Below, in pieces: positions 23,887-33,232 of a stretch of DNA of 34,606 nucleotides. Every line of letters begins with the position of its first letter. The first letter of the stretch is position 1. The position numbers were made by a program, and so were the translations under genes. Source of the stretch: Bacteroidales bacterium (lineage in GTDB: Bacteria > Bacteroidota > Bacteroidia > Bacteroidales > UBA932); assembly GCA_017647795.1 (NCBI GenBank), contig JAGCJX010000016.1, positions 1 to 34,606 on the forward strand, written 5' to 3'. The notes beneath the pieces were generated by a model that was not told where the DNA came from, did not search any database, and saw nothing but the letters and a program-made list of their open reading frames with translations.

Positions 23887-24202
23887 GCAACAATGTCATC
23901 AAACGGTCCCGGAAATCTCCTTGAATCATAATTTCACCTTCCTTGACACTTCCCCCAACGCCACATTTGTTCTTCAGTTCACGGCCCAAGGCATTCAAAT
24001 CCTCGTCCGTCCCCACAAAGCCCTTGATCAGGGTAACCTGTTTGCCGGCCCGGTGACGACGGTCAATGCCCACCACCAGCTTCTGTTGGGCCGGAGGCAA
24101 GGTTTGCACCGTTTCTTCTTCGGGAAGATCGTATTGGAAGTTCGGATTGGTGGAGAAAACGACACCCAGACGGTCTTTCCAATCCTCTTGTTGTTTTGCC
24201 AT
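23852..24202 (-). CDS. SUI1/eIF1-like translation factor (YciH family)
   Basis: The 116-residue protein ends in a SUI1 domain (about 45-116) with VTLIKGF, LGRELKNKCGVGGSVKEGEI and IQGDFRDRL, matching bacterial YciH and archaeal or eukaryotic eIF1. Bacterial members can affect start-codon fidelity in vitro, but their role in cells is unclear. I chose MAKQQEDWKDRL at 24202; a Met six codons upstream would overlap the -7 box and is unlikely. First gene of the reverse-strand cluster running to yidD. Confidence 0.9.
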   Translation of the reverse strand: MAKQQEDWKDRLGVVFSTNPNFQYDLPEEETVQTLPPAQQKLVVGIDRRHRAGKQVTLIKGFVGTDEDLNALGRELKNKCGVGGSVKEGEIMIQGDFRDRLMTLLREKGYRVVRGN

Positions 24203-24217
24203 AAATCGATGTTTTTG

Positions 24218-24225
24218 CAAAAATA
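24218..24225 (-). promoter_or_regulatory. -7 box of the SUI1-DUF4271 unit
   Basis: TATTTTTG on the reverse strand, 15 bases upstream of the start codon at 24202. Confidence 0.6.
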
Positions 24226-24243
24226 GGCATTAATCTTGAAAGT

Positions 24244-24274
24244 TTGTGTCTGTACTTGTTTTTCACTATTTTTG
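24244..24274 (+). promoter_or_regulatory. promoter of the DUF2723 gene
   Basis: TTG at 24244-24246, a 20-base spacer and TATTTTTG at 24267-24274. The box ends 8 bases before the ATG at 24283, so the leader would be only a few bases long. Confidence 0.65.
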
Positions 24275-24282
24275 TTCCTTAT

Positions 24283-27200
24283 ATGGATACTCGAAAATTC
24301 AACTTGATCAGCCGCATTGCGGCTACTTTTGTCCTCATCGTGGCGTCTTTTACCTACCTGACCACGATGGAGCCGACCACCAGTTTCTGGGACTGCGGCG
24401 AATTCATTGCTTCATCCTACAAACTTGAGATCGGACACCCTCCGGGAAACCCGGTGTTCCAATTGTTCGGCCGTTTCTTTACGATGTTTACCGACGCTGA
24501 GCACGCTGCCATCGCCATCAACACGATGAGCGCCCTGTGTTCTGCTTTCACCATTTTCTTCCTCTACCTGACCATTGTTCACCTGGCCCGCCGCATTTTT
24601 GAGAAGAATACCGCTTCGTTCGGTGCCCTGGGTCAAGGACACGCATGGGCCATCATCGGTTCCGGCATTGTCGGCGCCCTCGCCTACTGCTGGTCTGACA
24701 CCTTCTGGTTCTCCGCTGTGGAAGGGGAAGTATACGGGATGTCGTCCCTCTTCACCGCCGTCGTCTTTTGGGCGATGCTCAAATGGGAAGAAGAAGCGGA
24801 CGAACCCTACGCCAACCGCTGGATCATTTTGATTTTCTTCCTGATGGGTCTTTCCATCGGGGTCCATTTGCTGAACTTGCTGACCATTCCGGCCCTCACC
24901 TTCCTTTGGTACTACCGCAAAGTCAAGAACCAAAATCCGAAAAATGCCTTGCTGGCCTTGTGTGGTTCGGCCGTGCTCCTGGCCGTCATCCTCTACGGCA
25001 TCATTCCCTACCTGCCGAAGATTGCCGCTCAAGTGGACTTGTTCTTTGTCAACACCTTGAAGATGGGCTTCAACTCAGGGGCCATCGTCTTCCTGGTACT
25101 CGTCCTCCTGCTCACCATCGCCGGCCTCATCTACACCCGCCGCAAAGAAAAAGTCTGGGCAAACACCGGTCTGTTGGCCTTCCTGATGATCTTCATCGGC
25201 TACCTGCCCTTCTGCATCATCGTCATCCGTTCATCGGCCAACACCCCTACCAACGAATACCAACCGGACAATCCGTTTACCCTCGTCCGCTATTTGAGCC
25301 GGGAACAATACGGCAGCAACCCCCTCATTTATGGAGAAACCTTTGCTTCCGTGCCGGACGACGTTGAAACTCCGTCCTACTACACCCCCATCGGAGACCA
25401 ATACGTAGAAACCCCGGGTAGCTACCAATACCACTTCTCATCCGACTCCAAAATGCTCTTCCCGCGGATGTGGAGCCGGGATCCTCACCACGTGAAGTTC
25501 TACAAATCCTACATGACCGGCAAGGGAAAAGTCCCTTATGGCGGACAGGAACGCATGCCCTCCATGGGAGAAAACCTGCATTACTTCCTGAACTACCAGG
25601 TCAACTGGATGTACACCCGCTATTTTATGTGGAACTTTGCCGGCCGCCAGAACGATCTCCACGGGCAAGTGCCGGGTGACCCGATCCGAGGCAACTGGGA
25701 AAGTGGTATCGGCTTCATCGACAAGATCCGTTTGGGCGATCAAAGCGAAGGTCCGGACTACATCGTCAACAGTGCCTCCAAGAACCACTATTTTATGTTG
25801 CCCTTGCTGCTCGGCCTGCTTGGCTTGATTTTCCACTGGAAACGGGACAAACAGAATGCCTGGGTCACCACCCTGCTCTTCCTCCTCACCGGCCTGGCCA
25901 TCGTGGTGTACCTCAACCAACCGCCTTACCAAGTGCGTGAACGGGACTATGCTTATGCCGGTTCCTTCTACACCTTCTCCATTTGGATCGGTTTGGCCGT
26001 CACCGCCTGCTACACATGGGCACTGCGTTTCTTCAACAAAGATGAAAAACAACGGAGTACGGTCGCTATCGCAACCGCTGCCGTTGCTGTGCTGGTACCC
26101 GTGCAAATGGCTGCTGAAAACTGGGATGACCACGACCGCAGCGGACGCTACACCGCCCGGGATATGGCCTACAACTACTTTGCTTCAACTGACCCGAACG
26201 CTATTCTGGTTACCCACGGAGACAACGATACCTTCCCCTTGTGGTACCTGCAAGAAGTAGAGGAACAACGCACCGACGTACGGGTTGTGAACACCAGCTT
26301 GCTGGGTACCGACTGGTACATTGACCAAATGAAGTACAAAATGTACGACTCCGAACCCCTGCCGATCACCATCGACCGTTCAATGTACCTGTATGGAACC
26401 AACGAATTCCCGCCGATCATCGAACGTTTCAACCGCCCGATTAGCCTGAAAGAGTTCATTGACTTGTACAAGGATCCTCGTCTGCGCGTGAACCAATACG
26501 GCCGCGAAACTCCCTATTTCGTAGCCCGCCAGCTCGTTCTCCCGGTCAACAAAGAGAATGTCATCAAATACGGCATTGTTCCTGAAAAAGATCAGGACAA
26601 GATTCTGGACAGCCTCGTGCTGCAAATCCCGACCAACAAAGAAGAGCTGACCAAGCCCGAATACATTTTGTTGGACGTCCTCGCCCATTATGACTGGGAC
26701 CGTCCCATCTACTTCCTGTCCTTGGGCGGTGATTTGGAAATTGGCATCCGCGAATACCTGGAATACGACGGCTTTGCCTACAAATTCGTTCCCATCAAGA
26801 GCAAACCCAGCTACATGGAAGCGGACTACGTTGATACCGAAAAGTTGTACAACCGCGTCATGAACGGCTACCGCTGGGAAAGCCTCTGCGCGGACGACAT
26901 CCACATCGATTACCAAAACCTGTCCACTTTCAACGGTTTGATCCGGAATTTGTTTACCCAAGTGGCAGATGCCCTGTATACAGAAGAGAAGATTACCGAA
27001 TGCGTGGCTGTTCTGGACCGCATGCAGGAAGTCATGCGTACGGACTACTATCCCTTGAACACCTGTGCCTTCCCGTCATACAACGAGTTTGCTGTGCTCA
27101 AGGCCATCAGCCTGTACTACCTCTGCGGAGAAACCGAAAAGGCCCGCACCCTGGCAGACCAGTTTGCTGACGAGAGTGCCGCTGCAATCCGCCTCTTCTC

Positions 27201-27384
27201 CAAACCCTTGCACGAGGCCTTCCTGTCCTTCCCGGACTTGCAACAAGCCCTGGACTACTATTACCAGTTGATGGATACCGTAGAATACTACGGGGACACC
27301 GAACGCATCCCCGAATACGAAGCCCGCATCGAATTCTTAACGCGGATGATTCAAGAAGCAGAAGCCGCTAAGAACGTAGGCTAA
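24283..27384 (+). CDS. DUF2723 membrane protein (GT-C-like, TMEM260-related)
   Basis: The 1033-residue protein has around a dozen membrane segments in its first ~330 residues and again at about 500-620, followed by a soluble C-terminal half. The N-terminal signature WDCGEF (36-41) and GHPPGNPVFQLFGRF (51-65) is diagnostic for DUF2723. Acidic residues in the first exported loop (Asp-37, Glu-40) fit the GT-C glycosyltransferase pattern. Human TMEM260, which has this domain, is a protein O-mannosyltransferase, so a lipid-linked-sugar transferase acting on exported proteins is a fair inference for the bacterial protein. The end (about 900-1033) looks helical and repeat-like. The start at 24283 follows the promoter; the longer frame overlaps it. 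A strong terminator follows. Confidence 0.88.
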   Translation: MDTRKFNLISRIAATFVLIVASFTYLTTMEPTTSFWDCGEFIASSYKLEIGHPPGNPVFQLFGRFFTMFTDAEHAAIAINTMSALCSAFTIFFLYLTIVHLARRIFEKNTASFGALGQGHAWAIIGSGIVGALAYCWSDTFWFSAVEGEVYGMSSLFTAVVFWAMLKWEEEADEPYANRWIILIFFLMGLSIGVHLLNLLTIPALTFLWYYRKVKNQNPKNALLALCGSAVLLAVILYGIIPYLPKIAAQVDLFFVNTLKMGFNSGAIVFLVLVLLLTIAGLIYTRRKEKVWANTGLLAFLMIFIGYLPFCIIVIRSSANTPTNEYQPDNPFTLVRYLSREQYGSNPLIYGETFASVPDDVETPSYYTPIGDQYVETPGSYQYHFSSDSKMLFPRMWSRDPHHVKFYKSYMTGKGKVPYGGQERMPSMGENLHYFLNYQVNWMYTRYFMWNFAGRQNDLHGQVPGDPIRGNWESGIGFIDKIRLGDQSEGPDYIVNSASKNHYFMLPLLLGLLGLIFHWKRDKQNAWVTTLLFLLTGLAIVVYLNQPPYQVRERDYAYAGSFYTFSIWIGLAVTACYTWALRFFNKDEKQRSTVAIATAAVAVLVPVQMAAENWDDHDRSGRYTARDMAYNYFASTDPNAILVTHGDNDTFPLWYLQEVEEQRTDVRVVNTSLLGTDWYIDQMKYKMYDSEPLPITIDRSMYLYGTNEFPPIIERFNRPISLKEFIDLYKDPRLRVNQYGRETPYFVARQLVLPVNKENVIKYGIVPEKDQDKILDSLVLQIPTNKEELTKPEYILLDVLAHYDWDRPIYFLSLGGDLEIGIREYLEYDGFAYKFVPIKSKPSYMEADYVDTEKLYNRVMNGYRWESLCADDIHIDYQNLSTFNGLIRNLFTQVADALYTEEKITECVAVLDRMQEVMRTDYYPLNTCAFPSYNEFAVLKAISLYYLCGETEKARTLADQFADESAAAIRLFSKPLHEAFLSFPDLQQALDYYYQLMDTVEYYGDTERIPEYEARIEFLTRMIQEAEAAKNVG

Positions 27385-27408
27385 GACGTCTTTCCATCCA
27401 CTCGATGA

Positions 27409-27446
27409 CCAAGCGACCGGGGATTCCTCGGTCGCTTTTGTTTTCG
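27409..27446 (+). terminator. terminator of the DUF2723 gene
   Basis: AAGCGACCG (27411-27419) pairs with CGGTCGCTT (27429-27437), followed by TTGTTTT. Confidence 0.88.
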
Positions 27447-27660
27447 TATGCATACGACTCGTACGCATCAGCACTGAGCTGTAGCCGGCGCCAGTTATAG
27501 GCTCAATTTGCAGGCTCCTCATTCCGTTCCAGCACAACTACTCTCTTTAGATACTGTACAGGGAGGATTTAAAAAAAGACATCTTGATATCAGCGCAATC
27601 GAAGCCTCATATTAAGGTGGCAGCGCAAGCAGTGAGAGGAATATGGGTATAAATACAAAA
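27445..27660. other. intergenic stretch without a supported gene
   Basis: Between the two terminators lie about 215 bases without a convincing reading frame. It starts with a 12-bp perfect palindrome CGTATGCATACG (27445-27456), followed by CGTACG (27460-27465), and has an A-run near 27570. I see no promoter box, tRNA or known RNA fold. It may be a decayed gene or regulatory DNA. Confidence 0.5.
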
Positions 27661-27690
27661 GAAGGCAACTAAAGTACTTTAGTCACCTTC
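27650..27690 (-). terminator. terminator of secDF
   Basis: An inverted repeat at 27661-27690 (arms of 15 bases with two C-A mismatches, centre CTAAAG/CTTTAG) is followed on the reverse strand by CTTTTGTATTT. It lies about 40 bases past the secDF stop. Confidence 0.65.
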
Positions 27691-27730
27691 TCTTTCAATT
27701 GTTTTGCCTTTCGGCTATACGGTTCTCAAA

Positions 27731-30700
27731 TTATTTTTTGATTTGCGCTTTGTTAGCTTTGCGAACGCTCAAATCGTACATCAACGGTGAACCGATGAAG
27801 ATAGAAGCGTATGTACCTACGAGGATACCTACCAACAACGCAACGGCCAAACCACGGATCACTTCACCACCGAAGATTGCAATGGCCAACATTACAATAG
27901 CGGTAGAACCGGAAGTATTGATGGTACGAGACAAAGTGCTGTTCAACGCTTCGTTTACGTTTTCAGCCAAAGCACGTTTCGGGTAGAGACCCAAGTTTTC
28001 ACGGATACGGTCGAAGATAACCACGTTATCGTTGATTGAGTAACCGATGATGGTCAACACAGCCGCGATGAAGGTTTGGTCCACATCCAAGCTGAACGGC
28101 AGGATACCGGAGAAGATGGAGAAGAAACCAACCACGATGATGGTGTTGTGTACCAAGGAAACGACACCACCCATACCCCAAGTCCAGTTCTTGAATCGGA
28201 TTGCGATGTAGCAGAAGATTGCGAACAAAGAAAGGATTACGGCGATGATTGCATCACGTTTCATATCGTTTGCGATGGTCGGACCCACTTTGTCTGAACT
28301 GATGATACCGTTCGGGTTTTCCAAAGTAGAGGTAAATTCATCGAAGGTAATGTCACCAGCGAAGAAGGGTTTCAAAGCGGTGTACAATTTACCATCCACG
28401 ATTGCATCCATTTCGGTTGAGTTATCTTGGATCATGTATTTGGTAGTCAATTTCAATTGGCTGTCGCCACCGAATTGTTTTACCTCAACGGTTTCACCAA
28501 ACTCAGCGATGGTAGCTTCACGAACATCTTCCGCTTCAACCGCTTTGTCGAAACGTACAACATAAGTACGACCACCGGTGAAGTCAACACCGTAAGAGAA
28601 GCCTTTGGTGAAGATGAATGCCAAGCAGATCAAGCAGATTACGCCAGAGATTGCATAAGACATCTTGCGTTTGCCCAAGAAATCGATCTTGGTGTTTTGC
28701 ATGAAGTTTCTGGTGAAATCGGTGTAGAAGGTAATGTTCTTGCCACGAGCCATCTTCGCTTCGAAAATCAAACGGGTGATGAAGATCGAAGTGACCATAG
28801 AAGTAACGATACCGATGGCCAAAGTGGTTGCAAAACCTTGAACCGGACCAGAACCGAATACGAAGAGCACCATTGCGGTGATCAAGGTAGTCAAGTTACC
28901 GTCGATAATTGCAGAGTATGCGTTCTTGTAACCGTCAGACACAGCGAGGCGGAGAGCTTTACCCGAACGCAATTCTTCTTTGATACGTTCGTAGATAATC
29001 ACGTTGGCATCCACAGCCATACCGAGGGTCAATACCAAACCGGCGATACCCGGCAAGGTCAACACGGCACCGAAGGATACGAGTGAACCCAAGAGGAAGA
29101 GGACGTTGCACAACAAAGCGATATCAGCAGCAACACCGGCACCACGGTAGAAGAACAACATGTAAACCAATACCAAGAGGAAGGCGATGATAAAGGAAAT
29201 GAAACCAGCTTTGATGGATTCGCTACCCAAGCTCGGACCTACCACTTGTTCTTGCACGATGCGTGCAGGAGCCGGCAATTTACCAGACTTCAACACGTTT
29301 GCCAAGTCTTCAGCTTCTTCTTGAGAGAAACCACCGGTGATTTGTGAACGACCACCAGAAATTTCGCTGTTTACGCGAGGATATGAATAAATCATGTCAT
29401 CCAAAGAGATGGCGATGCATTTACCAATGTTGTCAGCAGTCATGCGAGCCCAGATACGAGCACCTTCTGCGTTCATACCCATGTCCACTTCGGGAGTACC
29501 ACCGTTGCCACTGTAAGCTACGCGAGCGTCGGTAATCACACCACCGTCGAGGGGAGCTTTGCCGTCACGGGTGCTGGCTTTGATTGCGATCAATTCGAAG
29601 AAGGATTCACCTGCATACATTTCTGCCGGTTTCACAGTCCACATCGGAATCAAGTCAACAGGCAAGATAGCTTGTACTTGGGGCAGACGCAACCATTTGT
29701 TGATCTTTGCAGTGTCGCGGTAGTGAGCCACACCGATGCAAGGACCACCCATCAATTGACCGTTGTATTGGCTCGGGTTCAATGCATAGAAGAAGGGGTT
29801 GGTTTTTGCGTAGTTTGCTTCGTCAGCAGACAAGCTGTCTTGTTGCATCAATTGAGCAGCCAAGTCACCTTCTGCTACTTGAGCGGTAGCATCCTCCACT
29901 TGATCAGCAGCCAAGTATTCGCGGATGTAAGCGTTTACTTCTTGGAGGTAAGGATAAATTTCTTGGTTTTCGTAGGTTGTCCAGAATTCCAAAGAAGCAG
30001 TACCTTGGAGGAGTTTACGCACACGTTCCGGTTCTTTCACACCCGGCAATTCAACCAAGATGCGGCCAGAGTTACCCAGGCGTTGGATGTTCGGAGAAGC
30101 AACACCGAAGCGGTCGATACGGTTACGCAATACGTTGTAAGAGTTTGCGATGGCGCTTTCAGCTTCTTCACGGATCACTTTGATCACGTCAGCATTGCTG
30201 CTTTCCGGTTGGATGCGGTCACGCATGTCGTAAGTACCGAAAATAGCAGAAAGACGTTGGTTCGGAGCAACTTCGTTCCAAGCTTGTTCAAACAAGGTGA
30301 TGAAGTCTTCGCGTGCATCCAAAGAACGGGTTTGTGCCAAAGACAATGCGTTTTGGAATTCCGGGGAAGCATTGTTGTCAGCCAAAGCACGAATCAAATC
30401 GCTCAATTCGACTTGCAACATTACGTTCATACCCCCTTTCAAGTCCAAACCAAGGTTGATTTCTTTTTCTTTTACTTGTTTGTAGGTGAAACCCAAGTAA
30501 ACTTTTTCAGAAGAAATAGAATCCAAATAGAATCTGTTCTTCTCTTTGCGGATTGAATCGAGGTAAAAGACCTTGTCCAGGTCAGAAACTCGTTGGAAAG
30601 CAGGAGAGTTTTGTTCTGCCAACACAGCTTGTTCAGCATACTCGGCTGCCTTCTTTTCCTGGCGACTCGTTACCAACGTGAATGACAATTGCCATGCACA

Positions 30701-30751
30701 CGCCAGACCGATTAATAACGCCACTAATTTGATGGCTCCTTTACTTTGCAT
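27731..30751 (-). CDS. secDF: protein translocase subunit SecDF (fused)
   Basis: SecD and SecF use the proton gradient to help proteins emerge from the SecYEG channel. Here both are one 1006-residue chain, as in many Bacteroidota. The SecD part has an N-terminal membrane segment (about 8-28), the signature INLGLDLKGGMNVMLQVE (98-115), a large periplasmic domain with Bacteroidota-type insertions, and membrane segments with GLVLTLGMAVDANVIIYERI. The SecF part (from about 680) has YGVDFTGGRTYVVRF and the repeat GYSINDNVVIFDRIREN. The start at 30751 follows a -7 box by 48 bases. Confidence 0.97.
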   Translation of the reverse strand: MQSKGAIKLVALLIGLACAWQLSFTLVTSRQEKKAAEYAEQAVLAEQNSPAFQRVSDLDKVFYLDSIRKEKNRFYLDSISSEKVYLGFTYKQVKEKEINLGLDLKGGMNVMLQVELSDLIRALADNNASPEFQNALSLAQTRSLDAREDFITLFEQAWNEVAPNQRLSAIFGTYDMRDRIQPESSNADVIKVIREEAESAIANSYNVLRNRIDRFGVASPNIQRLGNSGRILVELPGVKEPERVRKLLQGTASLEFWTTYENQEIYPYLQEVNAYIREYLAADQVEDATAQVAEGDLAAQLMQQDSLSADEANYAKTNPFFYALNPSQYNGQLMGGPCIGVAHYRDTAKINKWLRLPQVQAILPVDLIPMWTVKPAEMYAGESFFELIAIKASTRDGKAPLDGGVITDARVAYSGNGGTPEVDMGMNAEGARIWARMTADNIGKCIAISLDDMIYSYPRVNSEISGGRSQITGGFSQEEAEDLANVLKSGKLPAPARIVQEQVVGPSLGSESIKAGFISFIIAFLLVLVYMLFFYRGAGVAADIALLCNVLFLLGSLVSFGAVLTLPGIAGLVLTLGMAVDANVIIYERIKEELRSGKALRLAVSDGYKNAYSAIIDGNLTTLITAMVLFVFGSGPVQGFATTLAIGIVTSMVTSIFITRLIFEAKMARGKNITFYTDFTRNFMQNTKIDFLGKRKMSYAISGVICLICLAFIFTKGFSYGVDFTGGRTYVVRFDKAVEAEDVREATIAEFGETVEVKQFGGDSQLKLTTKYMIQDNSTEMDAIVDGKLYTALKPFFAGDITFDEFTSTLENPNGIISSDKVGPTIANDMKRDAIIAVILSLFAIFCYIAIRFKNWTWGMGGVVSLVHNTIIVVGFFSIFSGILPFSLDVDQTFIAAVLTIIGYSINDNVVIFDRIRENLGLYPKRALAENVNEALNSTLSRTINTSGSTAIVMLAIAIFGGEVIRGLAVALLVGILVGTYASIFIGSPLMYDLSVRKANKAQIKK

Positions 30752-30799
30752 ATAAGTGTAATTTTAGTTTAAATTTCCAGTTAACCGAAAATAAGAGTG

Positions 30800-30807
30800 C
30801 AAAAGTA
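30800..30807 (-). promoter_or_regulatory. -7 box of secDF
   Basis: TACTTTTG on the reverse strand, 48 bases upstream of the start codon. Divergent from the box at 30838. Confidence 0.55.
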
Positions 30808-30837
30808 GTATTTTTTTCTGATATGTAAAGTATTTAC

Positions 30838-30845
30838 TATTTTTG
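30838..30845 (+). promoter_or_regulatory. -7 box of the propeller/SPOR-nfeD-floA operon
   Basis: TATTTTTG, ending 12 bases before the ATG at 30858. Confidence 0.6.
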
Positions 30846-30857
30846 TTGGGTTAAAAA

Positions 30858-32729
30858 ATGGATTCAATGACACACAATAAAATCTGGTTACTAACGATTT
30901 TATCCCTTTTTTTCTCCGCTTCCCTCTTCGGCCAGCAAGAGTTGTCCAAAATTGCGCAAGCCGACAGTCTCTTGCGTGACTACCGTTTCTCCGAAGCCCT
31001 TGTCTTGTACAAAGAAATAGCCACCAGCGACCTGGACTCCATTCAGATGGAAGCTGTCCAACAAAAAATGCTCTGGTGCGAAAACGGAAAAGGCTACCTG
31101 GAATATGCAGCCACCCCTTCCACCATCAACTCCAAAACCGTTTCCCGCGCGGATTTCTTCCGCTATTTCGGCAAACGCAACGGTACGTGGATGCAACAAC
31201 CCAATGCCTTTGTCCCCACCGACATCACCGGTCCCAGTTCCGCGATTCTCTTCCCCAATCAGGGCAAACGCATCTACTTCTCGGCACCGGACGAATCCGG
31301 TTCCTGGAACATCTACTCCAGTGAACAGATGAACGACACCTTGTGGACAGAGCCCCAACTCCTCAACGAGCACATCACCTCCACCGGCAACGAGGTCTTC
31401 CCGATGCTCTCGGCCAACGGCAAAGAATTGTATTTCGCCTCCAACGGCCTCTTCGGCATGGGGGGGTATGACTTGTACGTCTGCCACTGGGATGCCGCCT
31501 CCCAAGACTGGGGTGTCCCCGAAAACCTGGGTTTCCCCTACTCCTCCACCGAAGACGATTGGATGATTCAAGACACCGCCGACGGACTTTACACCTTGCT
31601 GGCGTCCAGCCGGGGCTGTGCCCAAGACTCGGTCAACCTGTATGCGTTGGCCTTCACCAGCAATCCGCTTCGCCACGCGGTTTCCTCGGACCAGGAAGCC
31701 CGTCGCATCGCCGCCCTGCTCCCCCATTCGGAAGAACTAAAATGGAAGGCCGACGAAGACCGCAACCGGATGACTTCGTTCACCCAAGCCAACGACACCA
31801 CCGGCCAGACCGACTACAAAACCCTGATTCTCCAACGCCGTGCACTGGAAGAGAAACTCGAACAGATGAATGACAAACTGGACGAAAGCCGGGCCAACTA
31901 CAACAAACAAACCAACGAAGAAGACCGCCGTTTCTTCCAGGAAATCATCACCGAGAACGAAAAGGATATCTTCCGTCACCGACAAAATTTGGATGAGATC
32001 ACCCGTCGCATCCAAAAGAAGGAGCTGGAATTCCTCAGCCGGGGCATCATTCCCATTCCCGAGATTGATCAACCCCAAGAAGAGGCCCATGCCATCGACC
32101 TGCCTCCCTATCAGTTTGTTTGCGCAGCATGGGGAGAAATGCCCTACCTGACCATCCATCGCCCGAAACCGCAATTCGATTACTCCTTCCAGATCCTCCC
32201 GCAGGCACGGTTTGCCGAAGACAACACCCTGCCGGACCGTCTGGTGTACCAAATCCAATTGTTTGTTGTCTCCAACAAGGCCGGACTCCGCCAGCTCAAA
32301 GGTATGAGTCCAGTCTATGAACGGAAACAGAAATCCGGAAAATACGTTTATACCGTCGGGCTGTTCTACACCCATGCCGAAGCCCTCTCCTGCCTGAACA
32401 AAGTCAAGAAGAATGGCTTCCCGGGAGCCTACATCGTAGCCTATGACAAGGGCAAAGAAATCTCGGTAAAAACTGCCCGCCAACGCGAAAAGAATACCAG
32501 CAACCAAACCGTTTGGCAATTGGTGCTTCGCGGCTATCCGGAAGGCATTCCTGCCGGCATTGTAACCGCCATCCACGAAAGTTGTAACAAAGACGTCATC
32601 AAGAGCTCCGGATCCGAAGATCCCCGCTACATCGTCACCCCGTTTGCCACCAAACAGGAGGCAGAACGCATCCGCGAATTGCTGATCGGACTCGGCGTCG
32701 AACAAATCCAGGTAGAATCCAAGAAATAA
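30858..32729 (+). CDS. exported PD40-propeller protein with coiled coil and SPOR-like C-terminus
   Basis: The 623-residue precursor has a signal peptide (1-25, cleavage likely Leu-Phe-Gly/Gln-Gln; a second Met at codon 4 is also a possible start). A short TPR-like helical part (about 28-72) is followed by PD40/WD40-like propeller repeats (about 115-265, for example FPMLSANGKELYFASN and GGYDLYV), a long charged coiled coil (about 320-395) and two C-terminal segments (about 462-535 and 555-620) that look like SPOR domains: YQIQLFVVSNKAGLRQL and YTVGLFYTHAEALSCLNKVK. Similar propeller proteins of Bacteroidota are placed at the outer membrane or periplasm and may touch peptidoglycan. It is followed 9 bases later by nfeD, so it is in the same operon. 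Exact function unknown. Confidence 0.8.
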   Translation: MDSMTHNKIWLLTILSLFFSASLFGQQELSKIAQADSLLRDYRFSEALVLYKEIATSDLDSIQMEAVQQKMLWCENGKGYLEYAATPSTINSKTVSRADFFRYFGKRNGTWMQQPNAFVPTDITGPSSAILFPNQGKRIYFSAPDESGSWNIYSSEQMNDTLWTEPQLLNEHITSTGNEVFPMLSANGKELYFASNGLFGMGGYDLYVCHWDAASQDWGVPENLGFPYSSTEDDWMIQDTADGLYTLLASSRGCAQDSVNLYALAFTSNPLRHAVSSDQEARRIAALLPHSEELKWKADEDRNRMTSFTQANDTTGQTDYKTLILQRRALEEKLEQMNDKLDESRANYNKQTNEEDRRFFQEIITENEKDIFRHRQNLDEITRRIQKKELEFLSRGIIPIPEIDQPQEEAHAIDLPPYQFVCAAWGEMPYLTIHRPKPQFDYSFQILPQARFAEDNTLPDRLVYQIQLFVVSNKAGLRQLKGMSPVYERKQKSGKYVYTVGLFYTHAEALSCLNKVKKNGFPGAYIVAYDKGKEISVKTARQREKNTSNQTVWQLVLRGYPEGIPAGIVTAIHESCNKDVIKSSGSEDPRYIVTPFATKQEAERIRELLIGLGVEQIQVESKK

Positions 32730-32738
32730 CCACTGACT

Positions 32739-33206
32739 ATGGGACTCATCGTTGCTTTTTCCCTGCTGGGACTTGTACTGATCATCGCAGAAATCATCCT
32801 GATTCCGGGCATTTTCATCACCGGACTCCTGGGATTGGGCTGCACCGTTGGTGCCTGCTACTACGCCTTCGAGACCTTTGGAGAAAACACCGGCTGGATT
32901 GTCACCATTGCCAACATCGTGTTGTGTTCCGTGACCCTCATCCTGGCCATGCGATCCAAAACCTGGAAGAAAATTTCCCTGAATACGACCCTGGACAGCC
33001 CGGTTAAAACCAACACCGTCTGCGCAGAAGACCTCCAAATCGGAGAACAAGGCACCAGCATCTCCCGCCTCAACCCGATGGGCAAAGCCCGTTTCCAAAA
33101 CGAGATTTACGAGGTAACTGCACAAGAAGGCTGGGTCGATGCCCAAGAAACCATTGAAATCATCCGCATCGAAGACCACCACATCTGGGTAAAGAAAATA
33201 TCATAA
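32739..33206 (+). CDS. NfeD-like membrane protein
   Basis: The 155-residue protein has two or three membrane segments (about 2-45 and 50-70) and a C-terminal OB-fold-like beta domain (about 90-155) with IGEQGTSISRLNPMGKARF and a YEVTAQEGWVDAQE segment, as in the short form of NfeD. It lacks the protease domain of long NfeD proteins. NfeD partners flotillin-like proteins, and floA follows immediately, which supports the call. Confidence 0.93.
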   Translation: MGLIVAFSLLGLVLIIAEIILIPGIFITGLLGLGCTVGACYYAFETFGENTGWIVTIANIVLCSVTLILAMRSKTWKKISLNTTLDSPVKTNTVCAEDLQIGEQGTSISRLNPMGKARFQNEIYEVTAQEGWVDAQETIEIIRIEDHHIWVKKIS

Positions 33207-33232
33207 ATCAATATTAAATTAAAATCAAGCTT

